In this document: positions 1 to 5,181 of the stretch, piece after piece
How the letters are laid out: the number at the start of each line of letters is the position of its first letter
How positions within the stretch are numbered: the stretch's first letter is position 1
NCBI GenBank assembly: GCA_934589325.1
Contig: CAKTNU010000136.1
Location: 1 to 5,181, forward strand
Source: an uncultured Oscillospiraceae bacterium
Lineage (GTDB): Bacteria; Bacillota_A; Clostridia; Oscillospirales; Oscillospiraceae
DNA length: 5,181 nucleotides
Direction: 5' to 3'
Notes under the pieces: model-generated
What the model was told of the DNA's origin: nothing
What the model saw: the letters and a program-made list of their open reading frames with translations, nothing else
Database searches by the model: none
Translations under genes and position numbers: made by a program

Positions 1-2
1 GC

Positions 3-311
3 CCGGTGCTCATCGTAAACGGTCAGATGGAGGATCCCGCCGTTCTCAACACCGGCATGAACCCCCGCTCCGCCATCGGTCAGCGCACAGACGGCGCGGT
101 GCTGATGCTCGTTATCGACGGCCGTCAGGCACACAGCGCCGGTGCGACCCAGCAGGACGTGGCCGAGGTAATGCTCGACTACGGCGCGGTGAATGCCTGC
201 AGTCTTGACGGCGGCTCGTCCACCTGCATGTGGTTCAACGGCGAATATCTCAACAGTATATCCGGCGCGGCCGGCGCACGTTTGCTCCCGGATGCGTTCC
301 TTGTGAGATAA
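3..311 (+). CDS. Phosphodiester glycosidase (NAGPA/DUF2233) family protein, 3' end only
   Basis: This is the C-terminal end of a protein whose start lies left of the window. The frame is open from the first complete codon to TAA at 309-311. What is visible is the conserved core of the phosphodiester glycosidase family, related to the enzyme that uncovers mannose-6-phosphate by removing GlcNAc. It has an NPRSAIGQ segment (61-84), a VIDGRQ strand, a helix with a DVAEVMLDYGAVNA run, the family signature LDGGSST (204-224) followed by a W-F-N-G turn, and a closing LLPDAFLV strand. Bacterial members are usually secreted or anchored outside the membrane and are thought to cleave sugar-phosphodiester bonds in surface polymers, though few have a proven substrate. 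The N-terminal signal or anchor cannot be seen. The stop lies 10 bases before the next start, so the two genes are probably cotranscribed. Family call is firm; substrate is unknown. Confidence 0.85.
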   Translation, partial: PVLIVNGQMEDPAVLNTGMNPRSAIGQRTDGAVLMLVIDGRQAHSAGATQQDVAEVMLDYGAVNACSLDGGSSTCMWFNGEYLNSISGAAGARLLPDAFLVR

Positions 312-321
312 GAGGTGCGAT

Positions 322-1422
322 ATGGCAAGAAGAAACGGCAAAAAGAAAAACAGCTACGCGATATTCCTCTGTACCTATATCCTTATCGTCATCGTTCTTG
401 TCGGCTTCGGCCTGACACAGCTTTGGGGCTACGCGGAGGAGTACGAGCTGAACCAGCCTTCGCATACGATGGACACGGTCGTTGAAGAGCTTAATAAAAA
501 CTTCTGGAACGACGACATGGCTGCTGCCATCGCCTCCATGCCGCATGAGGCGCAGACCGACGAGGAATGTGCCGAGGTCATAAAGAGCATGATAAGCAGC
601 GGCGTGACCTACAAGCGCAGCGGCAGCACAGACGATACCATAAGCTATAACCTTATCTGCGATACAGGCATTTTCGGCAAGGTCGTCCTCTGCGAGGATG
701 ACTCCTATAAGGCCAAATACGGCATGCATCCATGGAAGGTGCAGTCTGAGAGCTTTGATTTCTCGGGGCTGTACTCCTCCGTCGAGGTCACCATCCCCAA
801 GAGCTATACCGTCAGCATCAACGGCTACAAGCTCGGCAGCGAGTATATAACCGAGGATAACATCGAATACGACATTCTTCACGATTATTACGACAGCTAT
901 TCCGATCTGCCGATGAAGGCGACGTATAAGTTCGACGATGTCATAGGCATAGTTGAGCCGGTCATAACCGACCCGAACGGCAATGTCGTGACCATCGACC
1001 CGGATAAGGATGATTCGCAGTTTCTCATTTCCTGCACTGCTGCCGAGACCAGCGCGCTCGAGTCCTTTGTCGACCGCTTCGCGGAGCGGTACGAGAGCTT
1101 CAAGGGCGGCGCGGTCGACCCGAGCTACGGACTGCAGCGGCTGGCAGGCTACGTTCAGCCGAACTCCGATCTGTATAACCGCTTCCAACTCATGATAGAC
1201 GGTCTTATCTGGTCTCACGTCACAAACTTCCAGCTGCAGTCCGTCACGCTCAACAGCGTTATCTCCTTCGGCGGCGGCAGCTACCTCTGCGACTACACCG
1301 TGCGCGTCACCTCCGACTCCCCCACCGGCCACCATGACGATACGCTCAATTACCGCATAATCGTCAAAGACATCGTCGGCGACATGAGTGACATGCGCGT
1401 GATAAGCCTCGATACGTATTGA
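322..1422 (+). CDS. Unrecognised single-pass membrane protein with large extracytoplasmic domain
   Basis: This 366-residue protein matches no family I can name. It starts at ATG 322 behind an AAGAGGTG ribosome binding site at 310-317. Residues 3-9 are rich in Arg and Lys, and a hydrophobic helix spans about 12-34, so the N terminus should be inside and the remaining 330 residues outside. The outer part looks like two or three modules. A helix-rich stretch with a V-V-E-E-L-N-K-N-F-W pattern (about 50-110) comes first, then a beta-rich middle with the strand-turn VSINGYKL (164-171), resembling small beta domains of TcaA-type wall proteins. An acidic DPDKDD linker (226-231) leads to a C-terminal alpha-then-beta segment (about 240-366), possibly NTF2-like. 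These fold guesses are weak. No catalytic motif is evident, so a scaffold, sensor or partner role is as likely as an enzyme. Its position between a glycosidase and a glycosyltransferase points to surface-glycan work. Confidence 0.85.
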   Translation: MARRNGKKKNSYAIFLCTYILIVIVLVGFGLTQLWGYAEEYELNQPSHTMDTVVEELNKNFWNDDMAAAIASMPHEAQTDEECAEVIKSMISSGVTYKRSGSTDDTISYNLICDTGIFGKVVLCEDDSYKAKYGMHPWKVQSESFDFSGLYSSVEVTIPKSYTVSINGYKLGSEYITEDNIEYDILHDYYDSYSDLPMKATYKFDDVIGIVEPVITDPNGNVVTIDPDKDDSQFLISCTAAETSALESFVDRFAERYESFKGGAVDPSYGLQRLAGYVQPNSDLYNRFQLMIDGLIWSHVTNFQLQSVTLNSVISFGGGSYLCDYTVRVTSDSPTGHHDDTLNYRIIVKDIVGDMSDMRVISLDTY

Positions 1423-1470
1423 TTTTGGCAGGAAGCCATGCCGCGGCATGGCTTCCTGGTAGTATTGATT
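1416..1470 (+). repeat. 9-base direct repeats flanking the palindrome
   Basis: GTATTGATT occurs at 1416-1424 and again at 1462-1470, 46 bases apart, with the 30-base palindrome between the copies. The first copy contains the TGA stop (1420-1422) of the membrane-protein gene. The layout resembles a target-site duplication around a very small inserted element, but it could also come from slippage or chance. Removing one copy and the palindrome would leave a normal 28-base gap with the ribosome binding site intact. Confidence 0.7.
1429..1458. repeat. Perfect 30-base palindrome in the intercistronic gap
   Basis: The sequence reads identically on both strands from 1429 to 1458, with its centre between 1443 and 1444. 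The left arm is CAGGAAGCCATGCCG. In RNA it would fold into a stem of about 13 bp closed by a CGCG tetraloop. It starts six bases after the stop of the upstream gene. The nearest T run (1476-1480) is 17 bases past the stem, too far for a standard intrinsic terminator. A role in mRNA processing, differential stability or partial termination is possible. The exact symmetry, including the centre, also fits a small inserted palindrome. Confidence 0.9.
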
Positions 1471-1481
1471 ATAAGTTTTTC

Positions 1482-1488
1482 AAGAAGG
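1482..1488 (+). promoter_or_regulatory. Ribosome binding site fixing the GTG start of the GT2-GtrA gene
   Basis: AAGAAGG lies 8 bases before GTG at 1497. The open frame could be extended to TTG at 1419, but that would overlap the previous gene and translate through the palindrome. No Shine-Dalgarno sequence sits before the TTG, so 1497 is the better start. Confidence 0.75.
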
Positions 1489-1496
1489 TACTCACA

Positions 1497-2582
1497 GTGA
1501 ACTTGAATGAATCCTGCCGGCGTGAGCTGGCGATAGTCCTCCCCTCTCTCGACCCGGACAAGAAAATGCCTGCCGTGGTCGACGGACTCATAAACGAGGG
1601 CTTTGAACACATCATAATCGTCGACGACGGCAGCGACGAAGCGCATCAGGCACCGTTTGAATACGCCGCCGGTCTCCCGCAGTGCCATATTCTGCGGCAT
1701 GAGGTCAACAAGGGCAAGGGACGCGCACTGAAGGACGCGTTCCGCTACGTGCTCGACGAAATGCCCGACATCCGCGGCGTCATCACGATAGACGGCGACG
1801 GACAGCATCTGACGAAGGACATTATCGCCTGCGGTGAAAAGCTGCTGGAGAACGAGGACAAGGTCGTCCTCGGCTGCCGTGATTTCAGCGACCCGGCCGT
1901 GCCGCCCAGAAGCGTCGCCGGAAACAGGACCACATCGTTCTTCTTCCGCCTGTGCTATGGGATAAAGCTGTCCGATACGCAGACCGGCCTGCGTGCCATC
2001 CCGCGCCGCTATCTTGAGCCGTTCTGCACTATTGACGGAGAGCGCTTTGAGTACGAGACCAATATGCTGCTGAACATGAAGCGCATGGGCATCGGCTATA
2101 TCGAGCAGAGCATTGAGACCGTGTACGACAGTGAGGACTACAGCTCTCACTACAATGCCGTCAAGGACTCGTGGCGCATCTTCAAGGTCATGTTCAAGTT
2201 CCTGCTCAGTTCCCTGGGCTCGACGCTTATCGATCTGCTGATATTCTACCTCGTGTTCCGCATATTCAAGACCCAGCTCGGCAGCTGGGCATCGCTCGTG
2301 AGCACCGTGGCTGCAAGAGCCTGTTCCTCATTCGCAAACTTCAATGCCAACAACCGCATGGTCTTTGACAACCGCGGTAGCTACCGCCGCGCTCTTGTGC
2401 GGTACTACTGCCTGTGCGTTCCGCAGATGCTGGTCTCCGCCGGACTGGTGACGCTGATAAATCACCTATTTGCAAATACCGTCCCGATAATCGCGACGCT
2501 CATAAAATTTGTTGTTGACACCTGTCTGTTTTTTGTGAGCTACGGCATCCAGCGTGAATGGGTGTTCTCGCAGAAGAAATGA
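1497..2582 (+). CDS. Family 2 glycosyltransferase fused to a GtrA-like membrane domain
   Basis: The 361-residue protein has two parts. Residues 8 to about 210 are a GT-A fold family 2 glycosyltransferase of the dolichol/undecaprenyl-phosphate sugar synthase type. The nucleotide-binding DDGS is at 43-46, a GKGRALK segment follows, the metal-binding DGDGQH is at 99-104 with D99 and D101 as the DXD pair, and SDTQTGLR is at 159-166. Residues 233 to about 357 are a GtrA-like domain with about four membrane helices (roughly 236-258, 266-288, 302-321, 326-348) and a closing R-E-W-V-F motif typical of GtrA proteins. By family knowledge, the first part would put a sugar from a nucleotide donor onto undecaprenyl phosphate on the inner face, and GtrA is thought to help move it across. 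Many bacteria encode these as separate GtrB and GtrA proteins; here one chain holds both. The sugar cannot be read from sequence. GTG start chosen from the ribosome binding site. Confidence 0.93.
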   Translation: MNLNESCRRELAIVLPSLDPDKKMPAVVDGLINEGFEHIIIVDDGSDEAHQAPFEYAAGLPQCHILRHEVNKGKGRALKDAFRYVLDEMPDIRGVITIDGDGQHLTKDIIACGEKLLENEDKVVLGCRDFSDPAVPPRSVAGNRTTSFFFRLCYGIKLSDTQTGLRAIPRRYLEPFCTIDGERFEYETNMLLNMKRMGIGYIEQSIETVYDSEDYSSHYNAVKDSWRIFKVMFKFLLSSLGSTLIDLLIFYLVFRIFKTQLGSWASLVSTVAARACSSFANFNANNRMVFDNRGSYRRALVRYYCLCVPQMLVSAGLVTLINHLFANTVPIIATLIKFVVDTCLFFVSYGIQREWVFSQKK

Positions 2583-2590
2583 TATAGCAA

Positions 2591-2624
2591 ATCAAAAACC
2601 TCGTCAAAAGACGAGGTTTTTGAT
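2591..2624. terminator. Bidirectional intrinsic terminator between convergent genes
   Basis: A perfect 15-bp inverted repeat (2591-2605 and 2610-2624, arm ATCAAAAACCTCGTC) closes on an AAAA loop on the + strand and TTTT on the - strand. The GC-rich core is flanked by A5 on one side and T5 on the other, so it gives a stem plus U tract in both directions. It begins 8 bases after the glycosyltransferase stop and directly abuts the coaX stop, so it should end both transcripts. Confidence 0.93.
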
Positions 2625-3389
2625 TTATTTATTCTTTTTGTACAGTATCCAAAGCCCTTTCAGCAAAAGGTCGTCGTCACAGATTATCTCGCGCCTGCAG
2701 TATGGGACTATGCTGGCCGCAAGACCGCCGGTAGCAACGACGGTACATTTTTCACCGAGCTCGGCCTCCATTCGTTCTATCATTCCGTCTATCATCGCCG
2801 CCGTGCCGTACACTGCACCGCTGCGCATCGAGTCGACCGTATTCGTCGCGATGACCTTCTTCGGTGCCGTTATTGAGATAGACGGCAGCAGGCTCGTCCC
2901 CGCGGCAAGCGCGCCGTAGCTCAGATTCACACCCGGGATTATCGCACCGCCAATATATGCGCGATTCCTGTCGATGGCAACTATCGTAGTCGCCGTCCCC
3001 ATGTCGAGAACTATCACCGGTGCACCGTAGAACTCCATCGCCGCAACGCTGCCGACCACAAGGTCTCCCGCCAGTGTGCCTGGGTCGTCGATGCGGACGT
3101 TCATTCCGGTACGCATACCCGGGCCGACCACGACGCTCTCTATACCGGTCAGGCGCCGCACCGCAAGCTTGAGAGAATTGGTCAGCGGCGGGACGACGGA
3201 CGAAATTATCGCCCCTTCAAAGCCCTTGGGATCAATGCCGTATATCTCCAGTATCTGCTTGAGCTTTATCGCATACTCCGCGGATGTCTCTCCGGGATTT
3301 GTCTGGATGCGGACTATGCTGCGTATCTCACCATCCTCGATGCAGCCGAGCACTATATTGGTGTTGCCAACGTCAATAGCAAGTATCAT
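2625..3389 (-). CDS. coaX: Type III pantothenate kinase
   Basis: CoaX phosphorylates pantothenate with ATP, the first committed step of coenzyme A synthesis, in the cytoplasm. It belongs to the ASKHA fold, needs a monovalent cation, and by family knowledge is not feedback-inhibited by CoA as type I enzymes are. The protein is 254 residues, the usual length. Visible motifs in order are the phosphate-binding DVGNTN (6-11), SSVVPPLT (63-70), VGPGMRTG (88-95), LAGDLVVG (106-113) with D109 at the expected catalytic-base position, DMGTATT (129-135), GGAIIPG (147-153), GTS (164-166) and ATGG (219-222). The common GADR motif reads AGDL here: the Asp is kept but the Arg is replaced by Leu. The frame stays open upstream to 3470, but ATG at 3389 places DVGNTN correctly and has a strong ribosome binding site. 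It stands alone, with its own promoter and terminator. Confidence 0.95.
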   Translation of the reverse strand: MILAIDVGNTNIVLGCIEDGEIRSIVRIQTNPGETSAEYAIKLKQILEIYGIDPKGFEGAIISSVVPPLTNSLKLAVRRLTGIESVVVGPGMRTGMNVRIDDPGTLAGDLVVGSVAAMEFYGAPVIVLDMGTATTIVAIDRNRAYIGGAIIPGVNLSYGALAAGTSLLPSISITAPKKVIATNTVDSMRSGAVYGTAAMIDGMIERMEAELGEKCTVVATGGLAASIVPYCRREIICDDDLLLKGLWILYKKNK

Positions 3390-3398
3390 ATTTAAAAA

Positions 3399-3404
3399 CC
3401 TCCC
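3399..3404 (-). promoter_or_regulatory. coaX ribosome binding site
   Basis: Read on the - strand, GGGAGG lies 9 bases before ATG at 3389. It rules out the upstream in-frame start at 3470, which would add 27 residues before the first beta strand and would also sit at the predicted transcription start. Confidence 0.85.
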
Positions 3405-3475
3405 GCTGTCGCTCCGTGATATAATGTATCTATTTCTCATAGTTTTCCCGGATGCGGCGCCGATTTGCATGATAA

Positions 3476-3504
3476 ATAATACAGCATCACCAACATTGTG
3501 TCAA
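3476..3504 (-). promoter_or_regulatory. coaX promoter, vegetative sigma type
   Basis: On the - strand, a perfect TTGACA -35 box (3499-3504) is followed by a 17-base spacer and TATTAT as the -10 box (3476-3481). Transcription should begin near 3469, leaving a leader of about 80 bases before coaX. The near-consensus match suggests steady, housekeeping expression. Confidence 0.8.
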
Positions 3505-3679
3505 TCAAAATGTATCGTCGGCTGGCCGCGGTCGGCCCGTGAAATACTGCCGATAAGTTCGGCTCCTACGCCTCAGCTCAATGCATTTTATGTAAATTTT
3601 TGCCTATGTCATATATAATATGCACAAATCCAGTATATCTTTTTCTGTATTTTGACGGCAAAACGCATTTAAAAAAGTC
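3505..3679. other. Intergenic stretch between divergent promoters, no assigned function
   Basis: The whole gap between the divergent genes is 3390-3764. Outside the two promoters and their leaders, this 175-base part has no convincing gene on either strand. It begins with a GC-rich patch (about 3517-3540) holding a short GGCCG-CGGT-CGGCC dyad, then turns strongly AT-rich from about 3585. A TATAAT sits at 3614-3619 on the + strand, but the bases 17 upstream (TGTAAA) are a poor -35 box, so it is at most a weak promoter. No riboswitch or RNA gene was recognised. Confidence 0.5.
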
Positions 3680-3708
3680 TTGAATTGCGGAAACTTCTGC
3701 GTTATTAT
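3680..3708 (+). promoter_or_regulatory. Promoter of the alpha/beta hydrolase gene
   Basis: TTGAAT at 3680-3685 and TATTAT at 3703-3708 are spaced by exactly 17 bases. Transcription should start near 3715 and give a leader of about 50 bases. The spacer holds an imperfect dyad (GCGGAA at 3687-3692 against TTCTGC at 3695-3700) that could be a weak operator. Confidence 0.7.
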
Positions 3709-3714
3709 CAGCAT

Positions 3715-3741
3715 GTAAAGTTCTTTACGCGCAGGCGTAAA
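3715..3741 (+). promoter_or_regulatory. Two overlapping dyads in the hydrolase leader, possible operator or RNA switch
   Basis: GTAAAG (3715-3720) pairs with CTTTAC (3723-3728) across two bases. The same middle arm, read as TTTACGC (3724-3730), pairs perfectly with GCGTAAA (3735-3741) across GCAG. Both cannot form at once in one RNA. As DNA, the first dyad covers the expected transcription start, a common place for a repressor. No known regulator's site is recognised. Confidence 0.5.
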
Positions 3742-3749
3742 AAACAATG

Positions 3750-3756
3750 AAAGGAG
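3750..3756 (+). promoter_or_regulatory. Ribosome binding site of the hydrolase gene
   Basis: AAAGGAG lies 8 bases before ATG at 3765, close to the ideal. It supports this start and suggests efficient translation. Confidence 0.85.
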
Positions 3757-3764
3757 AGAATTTC

Positions 3765-5181
3765 ATGAAAAAGAGTAAAAACAAAGCTCTTGTTGTGCTT
3801 GCGATCGCACTGGCAGTCGTCCTTCTGGCCAGCTTCGCGGCACAGGCTTTCAACACCTCCGGCTACTCCGTGTCCGTCAGCCGTATCTACTTTGATACCG
3901 AGCACGGCACACTGTCCGGCCTGCTGTATATGCCCAAGGGCGTATCCGAGTCCAACCCCGCTCCCACGCTGGTGACCACCCACGGTTATCTGAACAGTGC
4001 CGAGATGCAGGACGCAAACGCCATTGAGATGTCCCGCCGCGGCGTTGTGGTTCTGGCGCTCGACCAGTATGACCACGGTCATTCACGTGCGACCGAGGAA
4101 AACAGCAACTGGATGGCATTCTGGACCAACTCCCAGTATGACGCTGTAAACTACATGTATGAGCAGCCCTATGTCCTCAAGGATGCAGACGGCAACGGCA
4201 TAATCGGCGTCACCGGGCACTCCATGGGCGGCTTCTCCTCCTCCGTTGCGGTTTTCTTTGACGAGCTGGCCGCGCAGGAAGGCGCTCCCCGCAAAATCAG
4301 TGCAATTCTGACCGAGGGTTCCGACTATCTGTACTCCGCATGGGTCGGACTCGACACCCAGACTGCAGCCGACACCGCCGGCGGCCGTTATTACGGCAAG
4401 GTCTGCGCACAGTTTGATGAGTTTTTCTTCAATGACTCCACCGCAGACGCCCCGGGCTCCGTTGTTAAAAAGAACTTTGTCGGCACCGCAGAGGGTCTGA
4501 TATTCCTTGAGCAGACCGAGGCAGGCTCCGCCCAGAGCGAGACCTGGTATGACACCAGCGACGGCGGCCACCGCATCGTCTACCAGCCGTACCAGACTCA
4601 TCCCTGGAACCATTTCTCCAAGACTACCACCGGTGACCTCATCAGCTTCTATACCACGGCATTTGGCGAGTACGGCATCAAGGAGCTATCCCCCAATGAT
4701 CAGATCTGGCAGTTCAAGGAAGCCTTTGAGTGCGTCGCACTGGCCGGTTTCATGGTGTTCCTGATGGCGCTTGCAGCCGTTCTGCTCAAGCTGCCTGTGT
4801 TCAAGCTTGCAAAGAGCGGAGAAGCAGTCACCACTAAGCCCGCCGCGACTCTCAGCGGCAAGATATCCTCCGTCTGCCTGTTCGTCGCCACAATGTTCAT
4901 TCCTGCTATCATCTTTGCCACTGTCTACGGCTCGGCCTATGACTCCGAGGCTATGCGCTGGCTCATATTCGGTGCCGACATCACGCTGGTCCTCGGCGTT
5001 GTCAGCCTGATACTCTCCCTGTGCACCAAGGGCGACGGTGAGAAGAAGGTACATATCATTGCTTCCGTTGTAGTCGCCGTCGCCGCTGCACTGCTGCGCG
5101 CAATGTGCTCTAAGAATGCACTGACCGACTTCTTCGGAAACGGACATCTGTTCAAGGCCGGTGTTCCCACCTCCATAATGC
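3765..5181 (+). CDS. Exported alpha/beta hydrolase with C-terminal membrane bundle, 3' incomplete
   Basis: The frame stays open for 472 codons and runs off the window. The N terminus has a Lys-rich start, a hydrophobic stretch (about 8-28) and an A-Q-A site (26-28), so it is either a cleaved signal peptide or an anchor. Residues about 35-300 form an alpha/beta hydrolase: the oxyanion-type THGYLN (72-77), DQYDHGHS (100-107), and the nucleophile elbow GHSMGG (151-156) with Ser153. H279 or H283 in THPWNHF is the likely catalytic His; the acid residue cannot be fixed by eye. From about 322 onward come at least four hydrophobic helices (roughly 322-343, 367-388, 402-420, 430-446), with more probably beyond the window. 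The hydrolase domain would sit outside the cell and be tethered by the bundle. The substrate is unknown; an ester, lipid or peptide are all possible. Isoleucine codons here are mainly ATC, unlike the ATA-rich left-hand genes, which may reflect higher expression. It has its own promoter. Confidence 0.9.
   Translation, partial: MKKSKNKALVVLAIALAVVLLASFAAQAFNTSGYSVSVSRIYFDTEHGTLSGLLYMPKGVSESNPAPTLVTTHGYLNSAEMQDANAIEMSRRGVVVLALDQYDHGHSRATEENSNWMAFWTNSQYDAVNYMYEQPYVLKDADGNGIIGVTGHSMGGFSSSVAVFFDELAAQEGAPRKISAILTEGSDYLYSAWVGLDTQTAADTAGGRYYGKVCAQFDEFFFNDSTADAPGSVVKKNFVGTAEGLIFLEQTEAGSAQSETWYDTSDGGHRIVYQPYQTHPWNHFSKTTTGDLISFYTTAFGEYGIKELSPNDQIWQFKEAFECVALAGFMVFLMALAAVLLKLPVFKLAKSGEAVTTKPAATLSGKISSVCLFVATMFIPAIIFATVYGSAYDSEAMRWLIFGADITLVLGVVSLILSLCTKGDGEKKVHIIASVVVAVAAALLRAMCSKNALTDFFGNGHLFKAGVPTSIM

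Noticed and set aside
250..1449. 399-codon open frame on the - strand opposite the membrane-protein gene
   Set aside because: Its translation is rich in repeated Val, Ala and Asp with no recognisable motif, and it spans the whole opposite gene plus the palindrome. The + strand frame has a ribosome binding site, a clear membrane helix and sensible spacing, so this is a codon-bias shadow.
1429..1480. Palindrome plus T run as an intrinsic terminator
   Set aside because: The T run starts 17 bases after the stem, whereas a working U tract should follow directly. Partial termination is not excluded.
1419..1496. N-terminal extension of the GT2-GtrA protein from a TTG
   Set aside because: It would overlap the previous stop, translate the palindrome, and lacks a ribosome binding site. 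GTG at 1497 has one at the right distance.
1350..2150. 266-codon open frame on the - strand
   Set aside because: It lies opposite the glycosyltransferase, whose DDGS, DXD and QTGLR motifs prove the + strand is the coding one.
3390..3470. 27-residue upstream extension of CoaX
   Set aside because: It puts extra residues before the DVGNTN strand, has no ribosome binding site, and starts at the predicted transcription start.
3076..3618. 180-codon + strand frame across coaX and the intergenic gap
   Set aside because: Most of it is antisense to coaX, it has no motif, and it runs through the coaX promoter.
3652..3657. TTGACG as the -35 box of the hydrolase promoter
   Set aside because: No acceptable -10 box lies 16-18 bases downstream. 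The pair at 3680-3685 and 3703-3708 is better.
4083..5176. Several - strand frames opposite the hydrolase gene
   Set aside because: They lack motifs and start signals, and the + strand frame is continuous with a signal sequence and the GHSMGG elbow.

Overview
The window reads as chromosomal DNA of a Gram-positive clostridial bacterium, probably of the Oscillospiraceae type. The evidence is GC-rich coding sequence with many ATA isoleucine codons, strong AGGAGG-like ribosome binding sites, a type III pantothenate kinase (CoaX), and proteins that look most like gut Clostridia families. This assignment is inference from style and gene content. No marker gene is present.

Positions 3-2582 (+ strand) hold what looks like one co-directional unit. 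It contains the 3' end of a phosphodiester glycosidase (NAGPA/DUF2233) gene, then after 10 bases an unrecognised single-pass membrane protein with a large outer domain (322-1422), then after 74 bases a one-polypeptide fusion of a family 2 glycosyltransferase with a GtrA-like membrane domain (1497-2582). Together they suggest work on a surface glycan: the fusion would make or move a lipid-linked sugar, and the other two would act outside the membrane. That link is inference from gene order. The gap before the glycosyltransferase holds a perfect 30-base palindrome between two 9-base direct repeats.

A perfect 15-bp inverted repeat (2591-2624) separates this unit from coaX, which converges on it from the - strand (2625-3389). 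It is a good two-way terminator. coaX is monocistronic as far as can be seen and has a near-consensus promoter of its own (TTGACA, 17 bases, TATTAT) about 110 bases upstream of its start.

The divergent intergenic region (3390-3764) carries the coaX promoter, about 175 bases with no assigned function, and a second promoter (TTGAAT, 17 bases, TATTAT) reading right. The second promoter's leader has two overlapping dyads that share one arm, a possible operator or RNA switch. It drives a secreted or membrane-anchored alpha/beta hydrolase with a C-terminal membrane bundle (3765 to the window end, incomplete).

No tRNA, rRNA, CRISPR array, transposase or phage gene was found. The nearest thing to an unexplained element is the palindrome with flanking repeats. 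The most promising biology is the glycosidase / membrane protein / GT2-GtrA cluster.
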